A stretch of 64,000 bases of DNA, from NCBI GenBank assembly GCA_030267565.1, contig BRXU01000014.1:2144001-2208000 (forward strand), written 5' to 3'. Origin of the DNA: Pleodorina starrii. Taxonomy: Eukaryota; Chlorophyta; Chlorophyceae; Chlamydomonadales; Volvocaceae. Numbering within the stretch: position 1 is the first letter of the stretch; every line of letters begins with the position of its first letter. Below are positions 38,253-51,600 of this stretch, piece after piece. Both the position numbers and the translations under genes were made by a program. The notes below the pieces were generated by a model. The model was not told where the DNA came from. It ran no database searches and worked only from the letters and a program-made list of their open reading frames with translations.

Positions 38253-39322
38253 CTGCACAGAGCGCGGAACATCCTGCCCTGACGACTGCCCTACTCGACC
38301 CCTAACCGCTTCGAAGACCGATACCGTGATACGGTACAAACCAGCCGTCCCCACCCCACCCCACTCTCGCTCCGGGCTATAAAGGTCTTGCGCTCGAGCC
38401 GATCCAGATATTGCCTACGACCGCGTCCCGGCCCGACGCCCCGCCCCGCCCCGCCCCGCCCCGCCCACGGCGGAACGGACCACGCAACCCGCGCGGTCGC
38501 CCTCGTCCTCTTCCTTCCTTCCTTGAGCAAACTCCAAAACAACTCCTCCCGGCCGGCCGGAACCGGACTCTCCTCCCTGGCCGCGCAAACAGATGTGGCC
38601 AGATGAGGTCCTTTTGGCAAGCGGCCGTAGCGCAAGCTCGAAACCGCTCCAGTTCTCCGTATGTGATGTACGACAACGGTAAAAGGCAAAGTACAACAAG
38701 GCATAGACAAGAAATTTTCTTTCCATAAAGCCCCACGGGATAAAGGCAGCACTCCTCATCGTGCCTATGAGCAACCTGCAGTTCCGCAGCGTCTGGTAGC
38801 CCCATTAAGAATTTTTAAGATATATTGTACTGCGCACATCCGCGGCAAGCCAGCCAGCCAGCCAGCCAACAAAACACGCATTACGCATCATCACTCCGTC
38901 GAACTCGACAACGACCCCCACAAAAAAACACCCTGCCAGCCTCCCTCGCCTCCTTCCCTCACCTCCCTCCCTCGCCTCCCGCTCTCACCACACCGGAAAA
39001 CAATCTTGCCTGGTTGGGCACGCGCTTGCGGGACTGTGGGCGGCAGTTGGTGCCGCCGCCATAGGGCCCAGCCGAAGGGAAGAGCGGTTGTACACGATGG
39101 ACAAGGAAGTTTGCTGCGACGTCTGTGCACACCTGTCACAATCGATCCTCCACCCCACCCCACCCCACCCCATACACACACACGCCACCACCACCACCAC
39201 CACCACCACCCTGCATGCATGCGTGACTGGATGCGAACCAAGCCCTGAATGCCTATTCTTTTGCGCCGAACGTATGGCGGGTGCTTGGTGTACACGTATC
39301 ACAATTGCACACCTGTCACAAT
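36913..39322. other. Intergenic stretch with sulfotransferase promoter, no gene recognised
   Basis: The first few hundred bases upstream of 36912 are comparatively AT-rich and should contain the sulfotransferase promoter. An ORF of 174 codons at 37296-37820 (plus) and overlapping minus ORFs at 38291-38805 show no motif or splice structure. A TATA-like GGCTATAAAGG occurs at 38376-38386 on the plus strand without an obvious gene behind it. A pure (GA)n run is listed separately. Confidence 0.45.
38198..38252 (+). repeat. (GA)n microsatellite
   Basis: A nearly uninterrupted AG dinucleotide run of about 50 bp, broken once by GGG near its right end, lies in intergenic DNA. Confidence 0.95.
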
Positions 39323-39327
39323 TTACA
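39323..39327 (-). terminator. Candidate TGTAA poly(A) signal of the PHD/GNAT-like gene
   Basis: TTACA on the plus strand reads TGTAA on the minus strand, 330 nt after the stop codon at 39657. The distance fits an algal 3' UTR. Confidence 0.45.
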
Positions 39328-39656
39328 GGCCCACTGCAGGCCACTGCAGGCAGCCCGGGTGGGGCTTGCTCGGTCCGTTCACCGACGTCGCTTCCTTTCG
39401 TTACTGCCGTTCGTCTTTCTTGCCTCCCCCCCGGCGGCAAAGGCCCGACGGCTGCCATTCGCCGGCATCCTCCCGCCAGCGGCACCCGCCCGCCCGCCAA
39501 CCCACCAGTCCGCCGGAGCGCGTTAGGCTGCTCGCAGCCGCGCGTGCAACACCCCTGGAGCTCACTGTAACAACACGAACAACAGGGGCAACAACAACAA
39601 CATACGCCGCAAAGCCGCACGTTGCAGGCCCTAGCCCGGGCGCCCGCCGCCATTCC

Positions 39657-42600
39657 CTACAGCGCTGCGCCAGCTCCTCGGGCCGCGGGTGGATGGCTGC
39701 TTGCCGGCGCGCCGGCGCGCCGGCCGGCCGCGCCGGCCACCTGCGCCTCCGGCCCCCCCGGGGCTGACGGCGCAGGTCCCGGGCCATTTGGCTGCTGGGC
39801 CTGCTGCCCCAACCTGTCGTGCGCATCCGATGACCCGTGGGTCGGCCGCCGCCGCGCGCCGTCAGCGTCGCTCGGCCCCGTCGCGGCCCCCATCGTCCCC
39901 ACGACCGCCGACTCCCGAACCCACACCCAGCTGAGCCCCCTGCCGCCCCTGCCGTACACAGCATCCCGGCTACTGCGTCCGGCGCCGCGGAGCCCGCGGC
40001 CGCGGCCGTACCCGGATCCAAACCGGGATCTAGGCCCGTAGCCGCTGCCGCCGCCGCCGCCGCGCCACCCGCCGCCGGACCCACCCCTTCCGGTGACATC
40101 ATCCTGCCAGCTGCCGGCCGTGTGGCCGTAGCCCTGCCAGCCGCCCACACTTGCCCAGTCGCCGGTGAGCTGGTTGTCGCCGGATTGCTGCCCGGGGAAT
40201 CCCGCCTGCTGCTGTTGCTGCTGTTGCTGCTGTTGCTGCTGTTGCTGCTGTTGCTGCTGTTGCTGCTGTTGCTGCTGTTGCTGCTGTTGCTGCTGTTGCT
40301 GCTGTTGCTGCTGCATCTGCTCCTCCTCCTGCAGCGGCAGCATCTGCTGCTCCTGATGTGGCTGCCGCGGGCTGTACAAATCGTCGCAGGGCTCCGCGCC
40401 AGGGTCGTGCTCCAGGGAGGGTGGAAAGGCCGTTCCGATGACCGAGGCGGCCGCCAGCGCACCGACGGCGGCAGCGACCGCAATGTCGGGGGGCATCCCG
40501 GGCGGCACCGGGGCCGTGCCTGGGGGCTGCGTGGCCGCGGCCGTGGCGGCCGCGCCCGCCAGGCCGCCAGCGGCCGGCGGTGCGGCCGACACACCCGCGG
40601 CGGGGTGCTGCTGCGAAGCAGCGCCCGCCTGTGGTGGTGGGGAAAGGAAACGGGCGCACTTGGCGTCACATGGATAACAAGGCCGGGCGCGATCAATGAC
40701 GGGCGAGAGTTTGAATGCACAAGTCCGGTGCTGCCCCCGCTTTTGCTTCTGCAGGCGGCGCTACACGCAGGACCTCTTTGTTTAGTTTACCTCCCAAGAA
40801 CCGCAGCCGGCAGCCGATGACGCGCCAGAGCGAGAGCGAGGCCATCCGCAAACCCGCAAATGCACTATCCGCTGCCGAGTACGACTCGGCTGCGGAAGCC
40901 AACGACACACACCTCGCTGACTGGCTGACTGGCTGGCTGACTGGAGGGACACCCAGCTATACCAGCTAAACCTGAAGGAGCGCCCGACCCACACCGCAAT
41001 CGCAAAAGGCCACCGGGCCCCCCCAAACCCCCCACCCAAACCTCGTCCGGGGTACCTGCAGCCAGGCCAGGCCCTGCAGCCGCCCGACGTCCGCCGCCCG
41101 CATCGCCGCCTCGGCCGAAGGCCGCTCGACGGCTGCGGCGCCGCCGCCCGCCGCCACCGCCACCTCCGGCTGCTGCAGCCGGTGGTGCCAGATCGGCTGC
41201 TGCCTCTGCTGCTGCCTCTGCCGCTGCTGCTGCGGCGCCTCCAGTCGCAAACCCTCCAGGCGTTCGTGCTGCGGTAACGGTGGCCGCGGCGGCTGCGGCG
41301 GCTGCGGTGGCAGACGCAGCGGGGGCACCCCGGCTGCGGTTTGGGCCGCCGTCCAAACCGAGACCGCCGCCGGCGCCGCCGGCGCTGCGTCCTCTCTGTG
41401 CGTTCTCCATTCACCGTTCATGGCCCGCAGGCGGCCAGGAGCCCCCGGAGGCGCCTTGCCCCGCAGCACATCCGCCTCTGCGTACCCGTCCGCCGTCGAC
41501 CCCACGGCGTGGGCGCTGCGAGCGCGCTTCTTCGGCCGCTCCCCGTCGGGCGACACGCCGCCGCCGGCAGCCTCCCGCCGCGACTCGTCGTCGCGGCGCC
41601 GCCGCCGGCGCGCCTCGCCTGATTTGGCGTCGGCGCGGCGCGACGACCGCTTTTCGTCCCGATCCCGGCCCTTGCCCTTGCCTTTCCTGGCGGCGCCGCG
41701 GTGGCGGGAGGTGTGCCTCCGCTCCTTGCTGCCCTCCTTGCGTCGGGACCGGGAAGGGGTCCGAGACCGAGACCGGGACCGCGGCCGCGAGTCCTTGCCG
41801 TGCTTGCCACGGCGCAAAGACTTGCTGCGCGGGGACGACCGCAGTTTGCCGTCCTTCTCCTGTCGCCCGTCGCCTCGCGAAGGCCGTCCCCTGCCGCCGC
41901 CGCCGCCACCGCCGCTCCCGTCGCCGTCGTCGTTGCGGCGACGGCGTCGCGCCCTGCCGCCGCCGCCAACGCCATCGCGGTTGCGACGATGCGGCACTGC
42001 ATCGGCAGCGCCCGCCGCAGCGGCCGCGACGCCTCCGCCGGCGGCAGCGACGCCTGCGCCGCTGGCGGCGCCGTCGGCTCCGCCGCCGCCGTCACCTCCG
42101 CCAGGAGCCCCGCCCTCCGGGTGGGGTTGCGCTGAACGCGACCCCACAGATGGCCACAGGTCCCACTCTCCAGCCCCGCGGCCGCCATCCGTCGGTCGCT
42201 GCTGCACCTCCCGCCTCCCCGCTCCATTCGCCGCCAAGTTGGCGTTGGCGTCGGCGCCTGGGCCCTCCACATCCCCGTCCCCATCTTCGTTTCCGTCCCC
42301 ATTCCGCGCATGTCCGTCGGCCCCCAGGACGCCGGCCGCCTGGTCACGGCCGCCAGCCTGCAGCCCAGAGACCGACTGCGACCTCGAATGCGATTGTGTA
42401 CGGCCTTTGGATCCAGCCTGTACTGCTGCTAATGGATGATCTCCTGCGACAGGGCCCCCCTGGAGCGGAGGGCCGGCGCCGCCGTGGCCACCACGTCCGC
42501 CACCCCCACTGCTGCCGCTGCTTTGACTGCTATCGCTGCTGCCGCTGCTATGGGTGCTATCGCTGCTATCACTGCTATTCCTGCTGCTGTTATCGCTGCT

Positions 42601-45600
42601 ACTATTGTTGCTGCTGTTATCGCTGCTATTGCCGCGATCCCCGCCGCTTCCGCTGCGGCTGCTGCTGCTGCTTCCCTCGCCCCCGTCGCCTTCGTCGTCG
42701 TCGCCGCGTCTGCCGGGGTCGGCCGCGTCGCGGCTGCGGCCCCGCTGCCGCCGCCGCCGTCGCGGCGCGTCGCGGCGACGACGTCCGTTGGCGGGGCTGA
42801 GGGCGCTCACCCGTCTGCTCCGCGGCTTGCGCTGCGGCGATGAGCCCCAGGAGGATTCGCTTCCTGGTTCCGCGTCCGCGTCCCCTGACTCGTCCGACTC
42901 CGACTCAGTCGAAGACGAGGATGAAGACGAGGATGAAGACGAGGATGAAGACAAGGACGAAGACGAGGATGAAGACGATGACGAAGACGAGGATGAAGAC
43001 GAGGATGAAGACGAGGAGGACTTGGACGAGTCTGAGTGCCATGAGGAGCACGACGGGGAGCACGGCCGCTTTCCCTTGCAAGCCGAGGCCGGCGCGTGAG
43101 CGCGCCACGGCCCCGCTTCGCGGCCTCTTGTCTCACCGGCTTCGGGCGCGGCGCCCTGCCGCTGCTGCCGCTGCTGCCGCTGCTGCAGCCGCAGCTCCTG
43201 AGGCAGCCGCTGATGCGGCGGGCAGGCTGCGTGCCCTCCATCGCCGCCTCCAACCTGCATTCGCCCCAGCGGCCACCGCCGCCGCCGCTGCCATTCCGCC
43301 GCCTCCAAGTCCTCCTCGGCCCCCAGCGCGTGCTCTGCCGGCGGTGCCGCCTCCGGGACACAGGCGACGCCCCTCGCCCATAGCCGCTGCCGCCCCTGCG
43401 GCTGCTGCCGCTGCGCCTCCCACAGCCGTCGCCGTGCCGCGTCCTGCTGCTGCTGCTGCGGTGGCGGCGGCGGCTGGCGGCACGGCCAACCCCGGCCGCC
43501 GTCATCATCGCCGTGCCCCTGCCCCTCGCCTTCCCGCGGCCAGCCCCATGCATGTTCATGCGCCTGTGGCTGCTGCCGTCGCCGCCGCTGCTGCGGCTGT
43601 GGGTGTCCGGGAGCGACGACAGCGCCTCCCCATCCTCCGTCGTCGTCGGCCCATTCGCCGCCGCAGCCGCCGCCTCCCCATCCTCCGTCGTCGTCGGCCC
43701 ATTCGCCGCCGCCGCCGCCTCCCCATCCTCCGTCGTCGGCCCACCGGATCCGCTTCCGACCACGGCCATCGGGCTGCCGCGGCTCGTACGGCACTGGCGC
43801 CTCGCCGAGCCAGCCGCCGCGGCCGCCCCAGGGGGGCCGCCCATACCCGCCGCCGCGGCCGTGGCCGCGCTTGGGCGGGCCATAGCCGTAGCCGTGGCCG
43901 CCGCCACAGCCGCCGCCGCGCTCCGCCGACATCGGCGTCAGGTAACCTTCCTCACGCACACCTTCGCCGTCACCACCGCCGCTCGAGCGGCCACCTCCCC
44001 AGTGCTGCTCTCCTGCCTGATCGCCTGCGCGACGCCACGTGCCTCCCGGCTGTTGTTGTTGTTGGTGGTGGGGGTGGGGGTGGACGTCGTGCAGGCTTCG
44101 GGGCAACAGCGCATCGGCCATGCGAGCCGGATCATGACGGCTTCGGAGCTGCCGTACATCCTCGCGCGGCGGGTGCCGCGGCGGCGGCGAGTGCGAGCCC
44201 CTGCTGCGGGCGGCGGGCGGTGGGCTCCGAGACCGCCGTCCGCGGCGCAACTCCCTGCTATCTTGCAAGGATTTGCCATCGCTGTGCTGGCCACCGCCGC
44301 CGCCGCCGCCGCTGCCGTGCAGGCCGCCGCTGCCCTGCCGCCGATCTTCGTCCCATAGCTCTCCCTCGAATAGGTGGCGCCGCCGCGGCGGACCGACCTC
44401 GCCGCGACCCGGGCTAGCACCCCCTCGGCGCCAGCCAGGGGCTGACAGGTCGTGGTGGGCGTTGTCTACCCCGCCGCGCCGGCCAGGGCCGCGCTGGCCC
44501 TGCCCGGGGCTTCCTTTCCGGCAGCGGCCAGGGCCTCCGTCGCACCACCGGCCCCATCGCTCGGCGCCGTCGTCTCTGAGACTGCATTCCCCCGGCTCTA
44601 ACGCATACTGCCCATGCCGCCGCTGCTGCTCCCGCAGCAGCAGCTGGTGCTGCTGGTGGTGCCGCATCGAGTGCAAAGGCATGCCCGGCTCAGGGCCGAC
44701 GGCTGCGGCTCCCTTCACCGGCCACTGCCCAGCCGGTTGCGCCGTTGGCCCCGTCGCTGGCGCCCCATCACGGCCGCCGCCGCCGCCGGCAGCGGCGGCG
44801 GCCGCGGCGGTGGCGGCGACGCCGCCGCTGCCGCCCTCCCCACGCAACTTTGCGAAGAGCACCCGGAGGTGTGGCGGCAACTGCATCGCGCCCGAGGAGC
44901 TGATGGGATGGGCGTTGGACTGCTCGCCGCTGGGGCCAGCCGCCACCGCCTCGGCGGCGGTGGCCGGCGCCGGCGCTGCCGGCGGCCCACTGCTGCCGCT
45001 GCGGCCGACACGCGCGCTGCCGGCGGCGGGCACCGCGGGCCCCAGGGCCTCGCGGGGGTCGAAGCCGCGGGCGACGACGTCAGCGTCGGCGCCGCTCACG
45101 CTTTTGCCGTCCGCCGGCGGCGGCGCCGCGGCAGCCCGATGCCCACCTTTGGTGACGCGGCTTGCAATGGGGCTCGTCAGGCGGCTGCTAGTTTCTCGCG
45201 TGACGACCGGATCCGCCACCAAAAGGCCCGCGGCGGCCGGCGGCGGCGGTGGTGGGGGCGGCGGCGGCGCCGCCTCCGCCGCCGCCTCCGCTGCCTCCAA
45301 CTGGAAAGCACAGCGGGCCGATGTCAAGGTTTCGCCGCCAGCGCTTCTGCCGTCGCTTTCGCTGCGCGGCGCCGCGTCCCGTACCGGCGCCGATCGCCCC
45401 CGGACGAACGAGCTGGCGGGAAGCTGGTGCGGGTGCAGATGCTGCAGGGTGTCAGCCGCCGCTGCCGCCGCCGCCCTCCCACTGCCGCTGGCGGCAGCGG
45501 CAGCGGAGGCGGGTTCGTCCGTTTGCGGCTCCAGAACCGCCTCCGTCGACGGCATCCCGGCTCCGCCGACGAGTACGACACTGCCAGTCGAGCAGCTCAC

Positions 45601-48600
45601 GGCGATGTGCACGGGAGCTTCGTTGTACGGCGGCGGCGGCTGATCAGGCTCCCCGTCACTGCAGGCTGCGCGCGCCATCGCCGCAGCGGCCGCCGCCGAA
45701 GCGGCGGCGGCGGCAGCGGCAATGTAAGGTGCGATCAACGGCTTCGCAACGGCGACGGCGGCTTCATCCGTTGCGGCCGCCGTAATGACGGCCTCCGCCG
45801 GCGCGACGGGGGCAGCAATGGCGTCCGCAGCCCCCGCCGCCGCGGCGGCGGCGGCGGCTGTCGCAGTGGATTGCCGTACATCAGCGCCGACGGAGCCGTT
45901 GCTTCCGTCGGCTATCGAGCACAACAACACTGTGTCCGCTGCTGCGATGCCAGCCCCTTCCAACGTTCCGCCGCACCCAAGAGCCCCGACCTCAACCGCA
46001 ATACCTCTCAGACCCTCTCGGGCTCCGTCCTCAGCGCTGCTTGCCCTGGCGGCGGCGGCAGCAGCAGCTGCAGCAACAGCCACCGCTTCGTCGTCAGCCG
46101 CCGCGGCGCCGGGTGCGGCGCCGCCGCCGCTGCCGTCCGCTGCCTCCGCGGCGCCCGGCGCGGCAGCGACGCCGGCGGCGGCGGCGGCGGCCGCGGCGGC
46201 GGCGCTCGGAAGCACTGCCCCGCTGCCGCCGCCGCCGTCAGCGACGGTAACGCCGTCGACAGGGGCAGCAGCGGCGTGAAATGGGACGGCGGCAGCATGG
46301 CCTTCTGCGGGGTTGCTGCCCCAGGGGTCAGCGACGGCAGCCGCGCCGTCGGCCATCAGGGCGTCCGTGCGGGCGTCAAGCCAGAGAGGGGAAGGGGGTA
46401 AGAAGGAGAGGAGTCCAAGCAGGCAAGGCGGGGATTGGGGGCCAGCAGTGGCGGCTACGGGGCCGTCCACATGCCGTGGCGGCTCCTCCACCAGCCTCTC
46501 AGACCGCTCCTGCTGCTGCTTCTGCTGTGGCAGCGGCGGCGGCGGCAGCGGCAGCGGCGGACACTCCCCTTGAGCTCGCCCCTGCTGCGGTTGCTCCTGC
46601 TCCTGCGGCTGGTGCTGCAGCAGCTGCGGGTCCCGCGGCTGCGGCTGCTGCGGCCCCTCCTGGTGCTGATGCGGCTGCTCCACCTCCCCGCGCTCCGACT
46701 GCCAGCGCAGCTGCTCTGGCTGCGCCGGCTGTACCTCCTGCAACTGCACCCGCTGCGCTACCTGGACCTCCACCTCCACCTCCATCTCCTGCTCCTGGGG
46801 CGGCTGCTCCTGCTCCTGCTGCTGCTGGTGATGATGCTCCTGCTCCTCCTCCTCCTCATGCTCCCGCAGCCCCAACTGCAGCAACTCCCGAAGCTCCGGC
46901 AGCGCCAGATGCCCCTCCATCTCCTCCTGCTGCTGCTGCTGCCCCTCCATCTCCTTCTCCTGCTTCTCCTGCTCCTGCTGCTGGTGCTGCGACCGCGACG
47001 GCAAAGAAGGCTGCAGGTATTCGCGGACGGCCTCTCCACTCGTCGCGGCGGCCGCCGGCGGGTGCAACTGAACTGCACCAGCACCAGCACCAGCACCAGC
47101 CGCAGCCAACGCGTCCGAAACGGTGGGGACAGCGGCTGAGGCGGCTAGGGCGTTGAGACCATGCTCCCCCTCCGTATCACGCCGCGCCTCGACTGCGGCC
47201 TCCCGACCCACCCCGCCGACCACGCTGCCGCCCGTCGCCGGCGCCTGCTGCGACGCCGGCGGGCTGAGCAGGTTCAGTGCCGTACCCGTCGGGATCCGCT
47301 CCGGGGAGCCCATCATGGCGGCCAGATCCAATCCGAACGAACTGCCGTACGTGTCCACAGTACGGCAGCTGCCGCTGCCGTCGGCGTCTGCCGGCCCCTG
47401 CCGCGCAGAGCTGTTGATGAGCGGGAGGCTGCCGCTGGCGGCCGCTGGCGTCGTCGTCGTTGTCGGCGGCGGCGGCGGCGGCGGCGGGGGCGACAGCGGC
47501 AGCGGCAGCGGCGACGCGAAGATGCCGACCCCGCCGGCCGCCGCTGCGTCTGCGGCGGCGGCGGCTCGGCCGCAAGAAACGGCAAATCGGGACGCCGGCG
47601 ACGGGCCGGGGCCCTTGCTGCCGGTTTCCGCCGCCGGCTTGGCGGCGAAATACAGCACGTCCGCGAGGGGGTCGATGTCGGCAGCACCTGCTGGGGAGAT
47701 GGCGTCAGGCGGGTGACCTACGGATTGCGGGGCACCGTCAGGCATGTCCACATCGTCGCCTCCGCCGTCGCCGCCGCAATCCCAAGCAGCGTCGGCTTCA
47801 TCGCCGCCGCCGCCGCCAAGGCCCAGTAGGGCGTCGCCAAGCCCGGCCCCATGAAAGGCCGCCTCCGCCGAAGCTCTCGCGAGCCCTTCGCAGCTCCTGC
47901 CGCGACCGCGGCCCCGACCCCGGCCCTGACCCTGGCCTCGGCCGCGGCCCCGCCCGCGGCCGCGGCCTTCCGCCTGCGAGCGCCCCGTTGCCGTATCCCC
48001 CAGCACCGCGGCGGCGGCGTCCTCCGTCGCGTCTGCGGCGCCGCCAAACGAAGGGTACGGCAGCAGCTGCAGCGGCGGCGGAGCCGCCCCTGCCGCCAGC
48101 TCGTTGCCGCCGCCGCCGCCGCCGGCGACGACGCAGGGTCGAATGTCTTTGTGGTAGAGCACCCGTCCCACGGGCTCCGGAACCACGGGTCCGATCGCCG
48201 CGCCGCGCAGATCCTGCGTCGCCAGCAGCGCCGACGGCGGCGGCAGGTCCGGTGCGTGCGCCGCCGCCGCCGCCGTCGCGGCGGCGCGCGCGGGCGCGTA
48301 GCCCAGGTCGTCGAGCCACGCCGCCGCCGCGGCGGCGACGCTGGCGCCGGCGCGGGCGGCAGCCTCCGCCTCCGTCAGGTTGGGCCGCTTGCCGCGGCGC
48401 TTGCGAAGCAGCGTCGGCTGGGAAACGACGATGTCGTACGCGGCGGCGGGTGTGAGGCCCAGCAGGACGGTACGGACGCCGGCGTACGACATGGACGCCT
48501 CGAGTGAGCGCAACAGTACGGCGGCCACGTTCAGGCTGGTGGCCGCCACGAACCGGGGGTGTACGGCAGGCACGTGGAGCTGCAGTACAGCATAGAGCGC

Positions 48601-51600
48601 ACATGAGGCAGCGCACGACAGGGCGCGGGAGGGCGGGGAAGTGCAGTAGCCAGGGTTTGGGTTTCGGAGACGTGACGGCGAGAGCACGGGACCATATTGC
48701 ACAGCATATTTTTTGGGGAAAGCAGGTGACACGCACGCTGCGTCTTATAACGGTGTTGTAGGAGGACAGTTACGTCGGCACCCACCACTGCCAAGTTGGG
48801 GCCGAAAACATGCGCCAGCACGACGCCGCCGATCCGACCATCCACCCACAGCACCGCCGCCAGCTGCACGCCGCCACCGCACGGTCGTACGACACCGCTC
48901 CGTACATCACCCGCAGGGCCACTGCCGCCGCCACCGCTGCCGCAAGGTCCGCCGCCCCCGTCACCGTCCCTTCCGCGGCACGCCAACCCCCCCGGCGGCG
49001 GTGGCGGCGGCGGCGCCGGCCACGTGAGGCCGCCGAGCAGGCCGCCTGCCGTACGCCAAGCCGGATCCAGCGCCGCCAGCAGGGCCTCTGTGACTGCTGC
49101 TGGAGCCTGGCGGCGGCGACACGGGCCTCCGCCGTCACCGCCGCCGCTACCACCCCCATCGCCGCCTTCGTCGTCATCGGCGGCGGGCATACTAAGGCAC
49201 GCCTCGAGGTCCCGCATGTGCTGTTCCAGATCCTGTACGGCACGGTACGGCGGCGGCGACGGTGCGGAAGGCGTTTGGGCGTGCTGTGAAAACCGATACG
49301 CATGCGGCATGGGCATGTGGGGCCAAGACCCAACACATCACATGTCCTCTGGGGCAGTGCTCAGATGCAAGGAAGGCACTTGTAAAGTCGCGGCAGCCCG
49401 AATTATACCGTCCCGTGGGTCGTTTCGCGGAACGGCCCAACTGGCGGCGCACTGCGGCGCTGGGCGCCTCCCCAAACCGAACCCGCTCATGCGGATGCTG
49501 CTCATGCACAGCGCTTTGCGCTGTCACACACGTGATACACGTGGCATATACGCATTGGGCACTGCGCAGCACCAGGTATGGACTCACGCGAAGAAGAGCA
49601 GCCCGCAATCCGACGAACCTCCGTCCGAACCTCCGAAGCTCCGAAGCTCCGAAACCCTTCCCGAGCCGGCCCAGGGCAACACGGATGGCACCCGCCACAC
49701 GCCACCGCATGCCGGAGGCGGCGACAAACATCGTACCTGCTCCAGCGACTCCAGTTCTGCCGCAGAAGCGGCTCCGAAACCAGCCGGCGCCTCCCCATCG
49801 ACCCGCGCCTCCGCCGCCGCCGCCGCCACCACCACGCCGGATCCGTTGCCCCCGTCGCCGAGCAACCCGCCCTCGCCGCCGGCAGCAGCGCCGACACCCA
49901 CGCCCGGACCCGCACTCGCATCTGCATCTGCGTCGGCTCCGAAACCGCCCCCGGCGGACCCCTCCGGCGGCGGCCACAGCTCCAGGAGCTGCCACTCCAG
50001 GGAGGAAGCCCCCGGCCGCCGCCCCAGCAGCAGCGCCCGCGCATTGGCGCCCGTCAGCGGTCTGCGCCCCGACCTCCACAGCCGCCGCAGCTGCCGCAGC
50101 ACCGCGCCACAGTCCGCACTGCACACAAACCCCGACCCAGATGGCTGGGCCGGCTCCGAAACCGGCTCCGGCTCCGGAACCACGGTCGGCAGGCAGCCCA
50201 CGTGGCAAGGCCTGCCGCAGCAGCTGCAGCGAAGCGCCGCGTCGGTTCGCGGCGGATCGTACGGCGGCATGGCCGGCATGGCGGCAGCGGCAGGTCGTGG
50301 CGGCCCCCCGACGGCAGACGCTCCCGCCGCCGGCGGCGGCGGCAGCGGCTCCAGCGCCAGGGGCGCGTCCGATGCGCCGGCGGCGTCCTGCGCCGGCGCC
50401 TCGGGTAGAGGTTGAGAGTTGCTGCCGGGCTGGGCGCAAACTGCTGTCAATGCTGCGGCTTGTGCTGCTGCTGCAGGCGCCGCCTCGGTTGCCGCGGCTG
50501 TAGTCGCTATTGCCGCCGCTGCTGCCGCTGCCGGCGCCGTTGAGATCGACGCCACAACAGGGTTGCTCTCGGACGCCTGCTGTTGCTCCGGGGCGGTGGC
50601 CGCGGCCAAGGGCAGGTGTCCCGTGGGTCGCTCACTCGCGCTTCGGCCTCCCGACGCCTGCTGGGGATCCGCCGCCATTGTGAGCAGTGGCGGCGGCGGC
50701 GGCGGTAGCGCCGGCGATGGCGGCGGCTGTAGTGCCGGCGGCGGCAGCGCCGATGGCAGCCGCGGCGCCAATGGCGCCAATGGCGCCGGCGCCGGCATCG
50801 ACGTCGGTGGCGCTGACGACTGCGCCATCAGCGGCGGCGGCAGCGCCGGCGCTAGGGGCGCCGGCGCCGCTGGGTGCCCGCTGTGACGTGGCTCCTGGTC
50901 CCTCGGGACACCAGCCGCGGCGCTCCCAGCAGCCTCCCTAGTGGTCATTGAAGCCTCCAAAAGGGTAACGGGGCCCGTAACGGAGGGAGGGCAGGTGGGC
51001 AGGCTGGAACATGACAGGCAGGCAGGTGGGCGCACCGGCTAGGCAACGGGATGGGACCGCTCCCACTTCCTCTCACCTCCTCCCCCGGCCTCCCCTGCCC
51101 ACCTCAGCCCGCAGTTCCGGCTGCGATGCAGCCTCCTCGCCACGCTCCAGCTCCGCCCACACGTCCACGTCCATCAGCCGCAGGGTGGCATTGTAGTGGT
51201 GGAGCGGCCTGGGGGAGCGCGGCGCGGCGTGGCGTGGTTTGCCGTGCAGTGCGATGCGCGGCCGGGACGATGCGTGGCCGGGACAGGGTGGGGTAAGAGT
51301 ATCAAAGACCCAAGGATGCACGCTGACGCACTGACACATGTCGCATTCTACTCTAGGCCACGGAGGATAAAGCAGCGGAGGATACCGGCAGGAGGGAAGG
51401 GGTTGAAAAGCGACCCGCCGGACCCGTCTCAACACGTCCCGTGAGACGGGAGCCGCCCCGAGCCTAGCAGTGCACTGAGCTGGGCGTTACGGGAAACCAC
51501 GATCAGAGACAGACAGACGCAGAGCCGAGCGCACAGCTCCGCAGCAGCCGCAGCCGCGCCAGCCGCTGCTGCTGCTGTTACGGTCACATCCGACCCAACC

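Noticed and set aside
41280..46401. Very long plus-strand ORFs (506 codons at 41280-42800, 525 at 42840-44417, 595 at 44614-46401)
   Set aside because: They are GC-driven shadows of the 7.5-kb minus-strand exon: Arg/Pro/Ala-rich, no motifs, no splice structure, and interrupted where the minus frame stays open.
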